Part shown: piece after piece, positions 10,534 to 23,714 of the stretch
Layout of the letters: every line of letters starts with the position of its first letter
Numbering within the stretch: the first letter of the stretch is position 1
Assembly: GCA_003344405.1 (NCBI GenBank)
Contig: NOWV01000013.1
Coordinates: 930,001-994,000 of the forward strand
From: Trichoplax sp. H2
Taxonomy: Eukaryota; Placozoa; Uniplacotomia; Trichoplacea
Length of the DNA: 64,000 bases
Direction: 5' to 3'
The notes under the pieces: generated by a model
Databases searched by the model: none
Told to the model about the DNA's origin: nothing
Seen by the model: only the letters and a program-made list of their open reading frames with translations
Translations under genes and position numbers: made by a program

Positions 10534-12282
10534 GATTGTGCATAAAGACAGTAAGCGTTGACCAGATTTCGTTTTCGTTATTTGACAATGTTTTCTATTA
10601 CGCTGATGACTCTCTAACGAGCCTATACCACAATGAATAGTAAGTAATATCCAATGTTATGACAGCAAAGATAGTGTCCAGTTTACATGTTACTTATTGC
10701 AATTATCTACTGATGAGAATTAGAAATGGAAGTATTTCCAACATGATAGCAATAACAAACTTGCCTTACTGCTGATGTCAATTACAGTACAGCAAATTCT
10801 ATTCTATGATTATTACACTACAAGTGACGTGCAGTCCATATCAGAATCTTCCGTTGACCAAAGTATCTACTGTACAAACGGTAGATGATCATTCCAGAGC
10901 TACACTACTGTAGGTCTATGGACTAAGTTTGATTTTTCCAGCTGTTGTAGGCTAGTGAATCTTCAATTTCTGTTGCAATATCGTACAGCATTATTATTAT
11001 ATTCAAAATCAACGCAAGGCATACAGTACTGTATATGTAAAGTATCCACTGCAAGCTCTTCCATAAAGAAATTTGGACAGCGTTTCACTTACGTAATTTG
11101 ATCCTTTTGCCAATCAAAGTATTCAATTCAAGCTAAAAAGCCAAGTAAAATGGATTGATTGATTTTGCCTTGAAGGTTGATATATGAAATAGAAACCGAG
11201 TAGACTAGAGCGTGTTGACATCGGTGTCAAGGCAGACTGTGATTGCAGTATGCCAACTATTCGATCCTAATGGTCGCTATGGTAGTGTCCAAGTCAGTAA
11301 CATCTGATTGATCTGCTGATACTCGTTGGAAAAATTGTTGGAAAGAGTGATACGGTAATCAAACAGGGCATCCATTCTTTTAGTCAGGTGATCAGTGGTG
11401 TAACCATTGGATTGGATGGGTGCCGTACAGTACCCTGTACGGTATTGCAGTACAGTACTATACTGTAGACTATCAGCCAGCCGTGGGCATTCTGTGTCGT
11501 ATCGTACAAGCCTTAAAGCAGCTAGGGTACAGTGCAAAGTACTGCAGACCACAGTACGTACAGTCGAGTACTGTAGTAAAGGTTACAGTGGACGTGATGT
11601 CAATGGAGTGAGGTGGTGAACTGTTCTTCCAAGAAAGAGACTACGCATGTGCCATCTTGTAAGGTGATTGATAGCCAACCAATCAAATTGCGTCTCGGCC
11701 GTTGACGATCGCATGACATCTTGGTCTGCAACAGCTTAATACTGACGGCTTCAACTACTGGTTAAGTGGTTATCCCACTCAATCATTCATTCATTCGCCA
11801 TAGTGCTCGATCAACAGATCGTATGACGAGTCAGGAGGATGATCTATCCAGTAAGGAGGAAAATCCATTTCCAAATTATTCCCTAACATTAGTATACAAA
11901 GAAATATCCAAAAATAGTGGCCAATTTGCCAACGTCTGTCATTTAAATGGCACTTTAAATATCAAATGACTTTCCACACACCCTGTACAATAGTCAAGCT
12001 AAAAGGACAACTTGATCCTACGACCAGAATGAAGCAATCTTTAGACATTGATACACTCGGCTAAATTGTCTTTCAACAAATCTCAATAATGACCCAAAGT
12101 CATTGCATGCCAATTGAGCTTACGGTCAATAAACCAGCTAATGGTCTACAGTTGATTAGTGTCTCATCCATGCATACCATTTCAACACCAAGGGACCCAT
12201 TCATAAAGCACATTGCTAAATCATGGATAAAAACAACAATGTCAGTGTTGATACAATAATACTTATTCAATCACCAATCTGT
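10534..12282. other. No firm gene; GTAC-rich patches and a short coding-like frame
   Basis: Upstream flank of INSIG, so its promoter should lie just above 10533, but no motif stands out. GTAC words recur at 11420-11580. A minus-strand frame through 11430-11277 (KRMDALFDYRITLSN, then NEYQQINQMLL) looks coding in composition but has no clear splice partners and no recognised family. Confidence 0.25.
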
Positions 12283-12429
12283 TCATGGATCAGTTCCGGT
12301 TCTGAGCATTTTTGCGGGCAATCGATTAAGACGTATACGGGTATGTAGTTCAAGGCGTCCATAATACGGTACAATATTAAAGTTTGCTCCACGCTTTTCA
12401 CAGGCGTAAATGACTCTATCAAGTTCAAC
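12283..12429 (-). CDS. Unassigned terminal-exon candidate
   Basis: A 48-codon minus-strand frame with stop follows a possible acceptor (CCGTGAAG|GTTGAAC). It reads DRVIYACEKRGANF and VPYYGRLELHTRIRLNRLP, balanced in charge and unlike random AT-rich translation. No upstream exon or family is recognised. It could be the last exon of an unseen gene or a relic of a conserved exon. Confidence 0.3.
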   Translation of the reverse strand, partial: VELDRVIYACEKRGANFNIVPYYGRLELHTRIRLNRLPAKMLRTGTDP

Positions 12430-12976
12430 CTTCACGGAGTAATTCAATCATTCAAGAAAGTAAACCAGCATCAATACTTCCCTTGAATATCACTATTTAC
12501 TGTATAAACTGTACTGGACTTTACAGTATTGATAGTCCACTAGCTTATACGTACTGTCAATACTCTTTCATCAATGGAAAGAATCTTGTTTGCATGATAT
12601 TGGATTGGATTCAAATTGGTAAACAATGCTTAGCAAATAATGACAGGTACGGTAGAGTACTTGAGCAAAGACAACAGATATCGTCAAATTTTGACACTAT
12701 GCAAAGTGTGCATACTTCTGTGTCTTAACGAGTGACCTCATACGGTTCCTATATTGCCAGAATTGTTAGCCATTGCATTATTACGTACGCATGGATGCAA
12801 CCTGCAATCGCAATTCTATGATTACTTTTGATCAAGACTAAAATCGTCGCGCATTCATGTGTAATGAACTTCTACTACATAGACAATTGATATCCATCAC
12901 TGGCTACCATAGTCCCTGTTATACATGCACCTTAAGGGTTAAATACAAATCGATCCAAAATAAATACGGAAAATGT

Positions 12977-12982
12977 TTTATT
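12977..12982 (-). terminator. Possible polyadenylation signal of the SENP gene
   Basis: AATAAA on the minus strand about 350 bases past the SENP stop codon, with no nearer match noticed in that 3' flank. In this AT-rich DNA such a hexamer can arise by chance. Confidence 0.35.
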
Positions 12983-13332
12983 GCCTACAATGACAACTAC
13001 TTGAATCGAACTGTCATATAAAAAAAATCAATTCATTTCAGATAGAAGCCTAAAATAGGAATAAATTTGTGGAATCAAGTCGTCACCACTTCTGCAGGAG
13101 AAGTATATACTGAATAGATATAGATATAGATATATGTATATAATGAATTAATCGATGTATTCCAATCACGCACAAATGACAACTTAGAATCAATAAGGTA
13201 TAATAATTACAGTAAATCCAATCAGAAAGTCGTAAAAACCTTTGCAGTTTGCGTTGAAACCCAAATTATTGAAATTTACATTAGTCAACAAAATATCTGT
13301 CAAATAAAATTTAGTTCGATAGGAAGCAATCT

Positions 13333-16300
13333 TCACAGAAGCCTTTTATGTACAATCTCATAAATCAATAAATGTCTGAAGTATGGCATATTTTCCTATA
13401 AAAAAATTAGACATAGAAGTGATCTCCTGGTTACAATAGATATAAAGAGAGATAGTACAGTATATAGCCATGTGTCTCTCGCTAAAGAGAACTAACCTGC
13501 TCGAAAGCCAAAGGGAGGTCACGAGAAACGCAATCTGCAAACTAATAAAATACAGCATTATCAACAACGAAAACCTTACAGTACTTATAGCTTTTCGTTT
13601 TTTACATAACAAGTAATAGATATCACTCTCGAAAAGCTGACAACTTATTAAGGCTACCTTGCAAGCAAAGACACCACAGTCGGATCCATTCATTTGCTGT
13701 GGCACGTCCTAAAGAAGAGATGTAAAGTATTTGCATTAAAAAAAAATTAAAAATGTCACACTATATAATATAATCGTAGTCAATTATAGTACCTTAACCA
13801 TTATACTGTTCCATTCTGATACGTCATATTCTTTTTGCCTTTTATCTTTGGATTCTTTACCGATATACTCTCTAAAAATATTAGCAATATTGTATGGAAG
13901 ATAGCAATAAGCTAAGTCTACGTTAAATTCCAAGGCACTTACAACAGCGTATCGACGCATTTATAATTACTCCCAAGCATGGAATCATAATATTTCACTT
14001 CCTTCTTACGAAAATCAATTGTCTACAGTAGAAACAGAAATAATTCACGGTAAGGTAAAATTTTGTGCTGAATATACGCAAAATAATACTCGTTGTCATT
14101 CGTACCGCTAAACACCAATGAACTCCCAGATGTATAGGTATTAACAATAGATCAAATTGAAATATATCCACCTACATGATAGGTTACACGCGATCGAATT
14201 AAATTGAACTATTTATTAGTAACGAAAAAAATTGGATTCAATCTTGTACTAAACATGCATACAGTTTTTAAATCTGTATTGAATGTGGTGATCAATGCAA
14301 TAAAATTTAAACCTTTTTCGTCCATCGTCTAACGCTAGAATATCCTTGGCTTGATAGTTTCGGATAAAAAAATGTATTGAAGACATGTACCTTGGGCAGT
14401 GACTTCATAAATAAACCAAACAATAATGTTCATCAAAATCCGCTTACAATTAATATACGGCTTAAAATATTCTAAAAATACCTTTTCATTTTGACTTCTT
14501 CTTGAAATTAAATTAAAATAAAAGTTGATAACCTACAAGACAGAATTAAATAATTAAAACGTAAAAGATATGTACCATTTGTTGGCCATTTACCCAATCT
14601 CTTGCCTTGTGTAAACAATTCTTGTTATATCTAAGTTTGTAGTAATGCAGCTAACTTGAATGATGCAGTAGCTATTTACAAACCTCATCATTTAGCCAAT
14701 TACAATTCGATAATGTTTTAATATCTGATCGTGTAATCGTTATATTAAACTCTTCCGATAATACTTTGTTATTAGGTCCTCCATGTAAGGCGGAATTGAT
14801 CTGAAAAAAATAGAAACAGCCTTAAAGGGTTTACAATCTTAAAGTAATATCTTTGAAGGTGGAAGTTTACTAAAATATAACTCACAGCTTCTTTCATGCA
14901 GTTGTCCAAAGTTGGAAAAAGATTCGCGGGTTCTATTTTCTTTTCATCCTTTATAATATCAATCTGTAAATAGAGAGTAAAGCTATATGGACCGTAGCAT
15001 GATTGCAATAGTCTATCAAAAACGTCACTGACCTCTTGTATTAATTTATCGATCGATTTCTCCTTCTATATAGAAACACAGTAATATGATATTAGCTCTT
15101 CATTAAAATCGATTCTACTAAATAATCGTCAATTACCATCACATCAATGTTCTTTAAGTTGCCCGATTCCCTTTCAATTTCTTTACGAATTTTAATTTCT
15201 TCTTTAGTTTTTTCTTTCCTAGAAATTGACCATACAGTACAACATTAACTCTGACATACCAAATAAAGGCTCTAAAATGAACATAATATATACCATTTAT
15301 TTAACCATTCGCGATCGTAAGTACTTCCTGAAATTTTTCTTGATGAACGATCCAGATTACTAACAAAAAAACGTCCACTTGTTAGCGGAAGTATTTTCAA
15401 AAAGTATAATTACAAGATATTGCAGTAATTACCCAGGTTTTCGTGACTTAAGACTAACACCAAGGACGGCATCGTCTAAAGTTTATCAGGAGTAAATATA
15501 TAAGGCCAACTCGTACCTAGTTAATCTACTAATCAGTATAATTAAAATTACCTGCTGATTTAAATGAGTCGTCCATTGGGCCAGAAGAATGATCATTTGT
15601 AATCTTATGATCGTTAATCTGCTTATTAGACAAGTGAATACTGGAAAGACAATAGAGAATTTCGTTTTACAATCGTGTGAAAGTTATCCAATTTAAAGGT
15701 ATACAATAATTATTTTATAATGGTATACCTAATCGATTCATTTGTTGCATCTGAGTGAAGAGGTGAAAGCTCATGGTTTCCCTCATATCCAGTCGTTAAT
15801 TTCTCCGTTAATCTGCGTGTTGACGTAAATTTTTGAGCATCATTTGATATTGGCGTACTGGTATGCAGCTGTATGAGCTCAGCATACTTTTTCTTCTCCT
15901 TTATTCGAATAACCTAAGTGTCATATCGTAATTGTTTTTCAGTTTAACTGACCCTTGGCAAATTTCAAATTAATAAATATAGCAGTTACATTGTCTATAG
16001 TCTTTGGTGATCTATCGTCCATAAAAGACAATGCAGGATTAAGTGCCAGAACAGAGTTTGGACGAAGCGGGGCATTTGTATTGTCCGAATTGTCCTTGCA
16101 AATGAAACATTCTTCAAATGCTTCCTAACAGATGAATTGTATCATCAGATTATTCAAAGCAGGCGATCATAAATGATATACGCATAGTCCTGAGTTGTAA
16201 ATATTCTATTTTATTCCTTTCAAAATGTCACCTCGTGACTTTGTTTAAATACTTCACGGCCAATTCGGGTCGATTGCTGCTTTTTCATGGGTTTGCTTTG

Positions 16301-17396
16301 TACCATTTTAGGCGATGAATTTAATGGCGGACGGTGATAAATGTTTCTACCGTCTTCTTTCATTCCATTACTGTCGTGTTCTGTTTTATTGTTAAAAATC
16401 AACAATAGAATTAGCAACAAAGTTGTAATAAGATTCCAACTATATCTAAAATGACGGCTGTCATGTAAAAAATAAAAGCGTGCGCAAGATTTCTTGTAGC
16501 ATAATGTACTGTGTAGAAGCAGTACGTTGTACAATTGCTTGCTTTACATAGAGATTTGAATATTACGTACCAATACTAGCTTTAGCTTGTCTTCGCTTTG
16601 GAGGAGTCTTGAAACAATTTATAGATCAATAATAACGCGATTATCAGTACAGTAGTACTATAAACTACATATTGAAATAAATTTGTGCTAAAGATCACTA
16701 TTATTAGCTACATATTTTTTAAGCCTGGAATGATTCATTACCTGTAAACTATCTAAACTATTGTCACTATTATTAGACATTGATGGAGAGGTATCCCTAC
16801 ACAAACAATATGATTGTTAAAGTTAGAAATAGCATAACGATATAGAAGTATCGTTGATATGAAATTATCTTGCAATCAAGGTTCGAATAACATACGTTAT
16901 CCTGTGGCTAAAATTAAGTATCGCGTTTCGGAGAAACTGTGAAAGATAGTCCTTAGCTTTTTCAAAACCACTAAAAATTCCTTCTACGATTAAAATTTGA
17001 TGAAAGAATTTATTATAAATGAAGACACACGTATGCCAAATGGCGCTGCAGGTAAGATTTATAACTGCATACTGAATACAAAATATTATTTGTAGTTGTT
17101 CATTAACAGAATAACGAGATAGTAAAGTACTGTCGTTTTCATTTATTAAATGAGGGTTATATAGAATGTTATATATAGTAGTCATTAACAGGATAACAAA
17201 ATGGTACAATATTGTAGTTTTCATTTATTAAATAAGGGTTAAAAATAAACGAGGAACCACCGAAAATTTTTCAAGATGAATTTAATGCTAGATTTGTAAT
17301 CTACTTGCGTTGCAAGATACGCGCGCGGATACAGGTATACGAGTACTTACGCTGCTTAAGAGCAGTTAGCAAAAATTTATAAAGTACTTACAACAT
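13333..17396 (-). CDS. SENP: SENP1/2-like sentrin (SUMO)-specific protease, Ulp1 family (peptidase C48)
   Basis: Modelled as 22 exons, 557 codons plus stop: 17396-17392, 16970-16896, 16796-16742, 16607-16571, 16380-16232, 16124-15990, 15913-15729, 15640-15552, 15475-15433, 15359-15294, 15218-15137, 15065-15033, 14963-14886, 14800-14684, 14532-14482, 14402-14313, 14171-14106, 14022-13943, 13871-13793, 13708-13658, 13541-13497, 13395-13333. All phases match and the sum is 1,674 nt. The protease processes SUMO precursors and removes SUMO from targets. The C-terminal domain (about 330-557) has [43 protein letters not shown] (catalytic His448), YYDSM (Asp465), and [15 protein letters not shown] (Gln510, Cys516), ending MPYFR..VHKRLL. 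The N-terminal half has a basic nuclear-signal-like PPKRRQAKA and a charged [12 protein letters not shown] segment like that of vertebrate SENP1/2. The first exon is only ATGTT before a GTAAGTAC donor; this start is the least certain part. Introns are mostly about 50-200 bp. Confidence 0.93.
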
Positions 17397-18594
17397 GGAG
17401 AAGTCACAATTTTGACGTCTTTAGCAGGAGTAGTTACTCGTAGTATGATTTTATGAGAACTAACTACTTTACTACCAACGCAGGTGGATGATGATGCCGT
17501 CAGTACACGTGGCTATTTCTCGACAATATGAAGCCTGCACTGTACTCATTTGGGACTTATTAAACTATTCTGAAATGATACAGATGAGAGAGCGTACAGA
17601 AGTAGGTGTGAAATTTAAAAATGCCCTGGGTCGAACGTTTTCGCACATTGAAAGTACTTCTTTACAGCCATATCTTTCTACATATGTGATCATTAAGTGT
17701 TTTAAATTGATTTACGATGTAAATAATGGTAACATGGTATTATTATGCTGTAATGACAGCCTGTAAAAGCTTTCATTTCTAATAATGAACAATTTCTGAC
17801 TAATTGGTTATTAATTACTGAACAACGCAAAAGTTGGCAATTAAAATCATGATGGAGAATTTAGTCTGGTTAATTTCTTTTACTAAATGTTGATCATGTC
17901 AATTTCACATCGATCTTTAACGTCGGTCTAGGACTGGGCTACAGTAAGTGGACTCTTTTTATGTACCGTACGTCTGTCAGTTTTTCTTTTACTACTCAGT
18001 TAGGGTAAAATATAATATAATATAAAACTACCTATGGTGATTTAACCTAATCAGAGATAATATTTCAAACAGTAAAGCAGTCTGCTCTTTCATATCTACA
18101 TTGAGCTTCTTCCCAGCAATTTTTAGCTTAATTGTACTAATGCTAGAGCATGCATTAGTGCATAAAATTGAACTGTTATTTCCTTCATCCCGTGTGATGG
18201 TCTTTCTGTGCTACTGAAGGAAAAAAGGTCAAGCACGTTGTGATTGCGAATTGCAAACTATGACTAAATAGCAGTAGTGTTAATAAAGTGCAGTTACTGT
18301 AGCACCAAAAAAAGAATTGGGGATCATTTCAAAGTCATGTACGGTTATCTTTATCACCGAAAAAAGCATAATTCGTATACTAAATTTTGGGGGGATAATT
18401 CAGCCTAGTTATAAGAACTTTCTCAACACTCTCCAAACACCCTTTACACTAATTTAATATTTGTGTAGCTAGTACTACAACACGATGGATTGTGTAATTG
18501 ATTGAATATCAATTTGGAAAGGCAACGGCAAATGTCGTAGGACTCGTAGCGCTCTACTGTGCACAGACACCATCAACAGTAACACCGTACTTAC
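17397..18594. other. No gene seen upstream of SENP
   Basis: Promoter-side flank of the SENP model. A plus-strand frame at 17488-17766 lacks any recognised motif or splice partner and is probably fortuitous. A second minus-strand GTAAGTAC donor-like site lies near 17350, inside intron 1 of the model. Confidence 0.35.
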
Positions 18595-19589
18595 CTATTG
18601 GAGACGACTTTGCCTTTTTAGGTGGAAATTCCTATTTGATAAACAGAAGACACAAGCAACAGTATTGTCAAAGAAATCAAACTCCCATAGTTTACTAAGA
18701 ACAACATTACTTATTAAGAAAGAGTATTTGAAGTAGCTTTATGAGACCGTACATTACTTATTGATTTCGATTAGCAATGATACTAAGTATAACATTTTAA
18801 ATCATAAACGTGAAGTTTATGACATGTATGTTCAAGTATTGTGTATGAGTAACAACTAAGAGAGTTTATTAAGATTTGAAGAATGCTTAACGCGATTAAT
18901 ATGAGCAGTGTAGTTATAATAACGATGAGAATATTCGACTTACCATTGGAGAATAATTGTCTTCCAAGCTAGACAAGAAAATGAAGACAAGAATATAAAG
19001 TGTGAAATGACAATCAAGGGTTCAAAAATGAATATTTATAGAAAACGTGTTATTAATAAGTTAAGGAGATTGAACAGGGGAATACAGATTCTATTGTAGG
19101 TTTGATGGTGTAAATGTAATAAGCTATCGTTCTACTGTAATATTGGATCAATCTATGCTCGTTTTTTATGCTAGCAGGTGGTAAAAAACACACAAGTAAA
19201 CACGAGATCAAAATAGTTTACTAGTATTTCTTTGCATTGAACATCGACTTAAAGGCATGATACAAATTTTTAACCACGTTGCCATCAAATTAACAATACT
19301 ACAAAGCAAAACTGCGTTAAAGGATATGACAAAATCGTCCGTATGCGGAAAGAATCATTTTGAAACATAGAATAATCACGGACAAGTATTTGAAATGATT
19401 TTTTTCAACTTCTTGCAATAAGACAACCCAACCCAGTGACGATCAAATCGATCTTTTTTTTACTCTTCATTAATCGTATCCAAAAAATGTCGAATGAATT
19501 CATCATGTAGTTCATTCGTTGCGATATAATTCTTATAGCTACAGCCATCCATTATTGAATGCCTTACGTTCTTCCTTGACCATCTTGTA
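18595..19589 (-). CDS. Weak chain of three small minus-strand exons, family unknown
   Basis: Three short segments have good splice sites and compatible phases: 19589-19568 (donor GTAAGG), 18968-18944 (acceptor TTTTCTTGTCTAG, donor GTAAGTCG) and 18631-18595 (acceptor TTTATCAAATAG, donor GTAAGTAC). Joined in the only open frame they read QDGQGRTLEDNYSPM then EFPPKKAKSSPI. Lengths are 22, 25 and 37 nt. Splicing directly into SENP exon 2 would shift its frame, so this is not simply the SENP 5' end unless another exon intervenes. It could be an alternative 5' part of SENP, a separate gene, or chance. Confidence 0.28.
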
Positions 19590-20039
19590 CTCATCAAGCG
19601 AAAATTACCTTTATAGCTGATCAAGAATTGCAATCGATTGAATCATGATAACCGCGTTGTTACCCATTTTCTCCAGTGAAAAATTGCGGTTAAGTTAATT
19701 CAAGAAGTCAGTGGGGAATCTTTGAGGGTATTGTGCATACATTAGGTTATAAACTGTACAATATCAAGGTGCTAATGCAGTCCATAATGACATCTAATTA
19801 TACAAGTTAAAAGTTTTGTTTACACTTTTTGATTAATTAATTCATTATTGCCATGGACGTACCATCGATAAAATTGATCATTTTCCATCAGTCCGTATAA
19901 ACTTTTTATGACGGAATCACGATTTGGTCATAGGATTACTAGTTGTCTTTTAAGTACATTTTCACTGTTGTGTTACCTACACAGCTTGTGTGCTAGTCCA
20001 TATTGGCTAGTCATGATGCGATAGTTTTGACAAGTATTC

Positions 20040-22020
20040 AATGAGATGCAATGACTGATTTTCAAATCTACTCATTCTGATATTAGACGACTGCAATCTC
20101 CGCCAATCATTTTGTAGCCTTGTCATATTAGATCTATTGAAACTCTCATCAATGGCGATGATGCTTCCTTGTAGGTTTTACGACTGCCTTGCTACAAAGG
20201 CTGATCACTGCTAGCAGTATAAATTCAACAATATTGTGTGACTTTCAAATGGATTAACATTGATTCTATTACAGTAAAAGTCCATCTAGTCGTAACAATA
20301 ACATACTAGTCGTATAATGTTGGTGCACTCTCTCCTAGTCATCTTCAATTAGGCATCTTTAAAATACTCATTCCCTATTCCCCAAAATTACGATCTTTCC
20401 TCATGTCATGCATGGATTGATACAAACACACTATATTGACTATAGCGTCATCAATTTAATATGCTAACTACTGTAGTTTACGACCAGCATTGGAAATGGC
20501 ATGATTACTGACTTTCCATTTACTCATTCTAGTGGAAATGCATCTATCAACGATCTATTTGTGCATTAGAATCTCGACTTTCTGACGACAAATTCGTTCC
20601 ATCCTAGCTTGACGCATACTAGTATGATGGCTTACAGCATACTACTTTGGTCTTAACAGAGATTCTAACTAATGTAATATACTGCATGCATTGAAAATGG
20701 AATATTATCGCTGACTTTATATTCACCAATTCTAGTGCAAATTCATCTGGTGATGAGTTAACTATTAGGGCATTCTATTCTCGACTTCATTAGTTTATTA
20801 TAACAATTGCTTATGCTAACTATATCATGGATTTGTACGTACTATGCCATCCACTATAGTCTACTGCATTTATACGAAATAGGATAATTACCATATTACT
20901 AACTTTCCATGTACGCATTCTAGTGCAAACTCAATCCGTCCATGATTATATTATTGTATTTGAAATCTCGATTTCATTGCGACAATTCTATATATTATAG
21001 ATTTACGCGTAGCAGTCAGTTTCTTGAGTAATAGCATCCTATGTTTTGTACTCAAGCTTACTTTGCAGAAATACCACCAACAGTGGTAGATGTATAATTA
21101 CTGTACTACTGACTTTCCATGTACGCATTCTAGTGCAAACTCAATCTATCCATGATTATATTAGAGTATTAGAATTCACGATTTCATTACGACAATTCCA
21201 TATGTTATAGATTTACGTAGCAGTATCTTGACTAATAGCATCCTATGTTTCATAGTCAAGCTTTGCAGAAATACCACCAACAGTGGTAGATATATAATTA
21301 CTGTACTACTGACTTTCCACGTACGCATTCTAGTGCAAACCCAATCTATCCATGATTACATTAAGAGTATTAGAAATCTCGATTTCATTGCGACAATTCC
21401 AAATATTATAAATTTACGCGTAGTAGGCAGTATCTTGAGTAATAGCGTCCTATGTTTTATAGTCAAGCTTACTTTGCAGAAATACCACCAACAGTAGTAG
21501 ATGTATAATTAGTGTACTACTGACTTTCCATGTACGCATTGTAGTGCAAACCCAATCTAGCCATGATTATATTAGAGTATTAGAATTCTCGATTTCATTG
21601 CGACAATTCCATATATTATAAATTTACGCGTAGCAGTCAGTATCTTGAGTAATAACATCCTATGTTTCATAGTCAAGCTTACTTTGCAGAAATACCACCA
21701 ACAGTAGTAAAATACATGTATTGGAAATAGGATATCATGGATGATTTTCCAATTTATCCATTCTAGTGCAAATCCATCCATAAAATGATCTGTCAGTAAG
21801 TTGGAATCTCGATTTGATACTGACTATCCTACGTTGAGCAATCTGTCTTACTTCACGAAAATGCAAACTACTGTAGTATACTTGTAAACCTGTTATTTAC
21901 TGCTTGTTTTCGAAATCGGATATTATTGCTGATTTCCATTTCACTTCTTCCAGAGTAGAGCAAATACTTCTATTACTGCGTAGTAGTGCATTAGAATCGC
22001 CACTTGAATTAAAGCCATTT
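20040..22020. repeat. Diverged tandem array, unit about 200-210 bp
   Basis: The phrase GACTTTCCATGTACGCATTC followed by TAGTGCAAAC recurs at about 20901, 21111, 21311 and 21522, with more diverged copies near 20050, 20510, 20715, 21742 and 21930. Four central copies are very similar; each also holds TTTGCAGAAATACCACCAAC and TCGATTTCATTGCGACAATT. Divergence rises outward, as when unequal crossing-over homogenises the middle. No coding content. Confidence 0.88.
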
Positions 22021-23714
22021 GCAATTGAGGCAGATTAGAAATTCTATCAGACTTACAAGACCATTGAAATTATCGCCATGTTGATCCTTCTAGCTGACGT
22101 ACTCTACATTGCACTTGACTCTTTGAATAAGCCAACAGTTGGCTGCACAACACGGTCACTTTAATGTCAATCCACGAATCAAGATGGCCGTCTAACATCA
22201 TTTAAGTTGGAATAAAGCCTTTGCTCATACAAGCAATGACAATAGTGCAATAAAACGTTTAAAGTTGAGGGAAAATAAGTTGGCAACAAGCCTGCTATCG
22301 TGTTCAGGAGTATACTTGTACTCTAAGCTGTTGCTAGCTATCAATCGTTAAATCAATAGTTTTACTCTGGTGTAGGAGAGACCTTATGGATCACTACATT
22401 CCTCTCAGTGTTGCATCGTAGAGTTCAAGAATTGAATTTTGCAAGGATATTCCCGCTCAAAAGCGATATTCAATCATGTAGTTGGCTTTCTGATTCCGCT
22501 ACTAATGCATCATCTCCGGATGCGTTCTTATTGACTTACTACTCGTAGTAAACAGTTGGATGTCCAATCTACAGTACATCTCTTGCCATAGATCGGTCGG
22601 ATATTACCGTTGATCTCAGATCAGTTTCAATTAGGAATCGTGTGTTTCAATTCATCGTTGCTATTGTCAAATTTTCACTAATGTAGAGTAGACAAAAGTG
22701 TTGTTTTACTAACGCACACCTTCGAGTAAGTAAATAAGATACTTCTAGCAAACCCCATGACGTGTCAAGGCGCAAGAATAGAAAGTAACTTGTTAGCAAC
22801 TGGACTAGGACTACTGTAGTATCGGTGTTTGCAAGGAGTAGAAGACACTGTGCAAGGGTAAAGTAAACGGAGTAAGAACTAGCCTTCTCCATGCATCTCC
22901 TGGACCCATTTTCATCAACGTCTAGAGCCAATCACTTTTTAAAACATCAACTCTTCACGTTTACCCAGACAGCAGCACCACTACTATATACTGTGATGCA
23001 TATAGCATCGATCAGTCTAGACAAGATGAACGATGTCTTCCTTAAAAGATTGGAACTAATCCGATAACGATATTGAACGAGGAAATTGTCCTACAATTGA
23101 CCTACCCAAGCACTTTCATCTTCTTCACCTACCCAGCGGATGCTATATACAATATGGACTAACGACTGCTATTCTTTTCTTTTTTTTTTACTACATTGTA
23201 CTATCTCTTGTCATACAAGTTATGAATTCTTTTTTTGGACCAAAGGACTGTTCAATAATCATTTCCTCATCTGAAGCTAGAATAACAACATGCTACTGTA
23301 GTCGTACCTTGATCGTCGGCGCTTGCAAGACGAAGTGTTCTTAATGTTCCTTGTTTGCTGTCGATTTTCGTTTAAGGTAGCTAGGGTTTTTTGTGGATGT
23401 TGAGATGTACCTTTACTTTGTGGCTTATTCAAATAATCCATAATAATGATAATGGTGTAGCAGATCCAACTAATATATAAAGGAGGAAAATGGTGTTGGA
23501 AAGGATCCCAACACAGGTTGACCAAGTTTCTCTAGAATAGGGATTCTGTAGCGCCTAGAGGCTTGTGCATCGCGCATGCTCGATGGTCACTTCAATACAA
23601 CTGGTCAATGAAGTATTACTATGACAACATTGTCGCATTGGGTTTGCCTTTTATCCATCAAGTTATGCCTTCAAGGTATAGCCAAAGGTTAATAGCTCGA
23701 ATTTAACGGATTAA
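22021..23714. other. Spacer with two unassigned minus-strand frames
   Basis: Frames at 22931-22647 (MALDVDENGSRRCMEKASS then a hydrophobic stretch) and 23525-23277 (hydrophobic FPPLYISWICYTIIIIMDYL then a basic tail KRRRSRYDYSS) sit in DNA that is locally less AT-rich. Each is under 100 aa, with no recognised motif or conserved partner. Neither is called as a gene. Confidence 0.2.

Noticed and set aside
17488-17766. 92-aa plus-strand frame opposite the SENP start
   Set aside because: No family motif, no splice partner and ordinary AT-rich composition.
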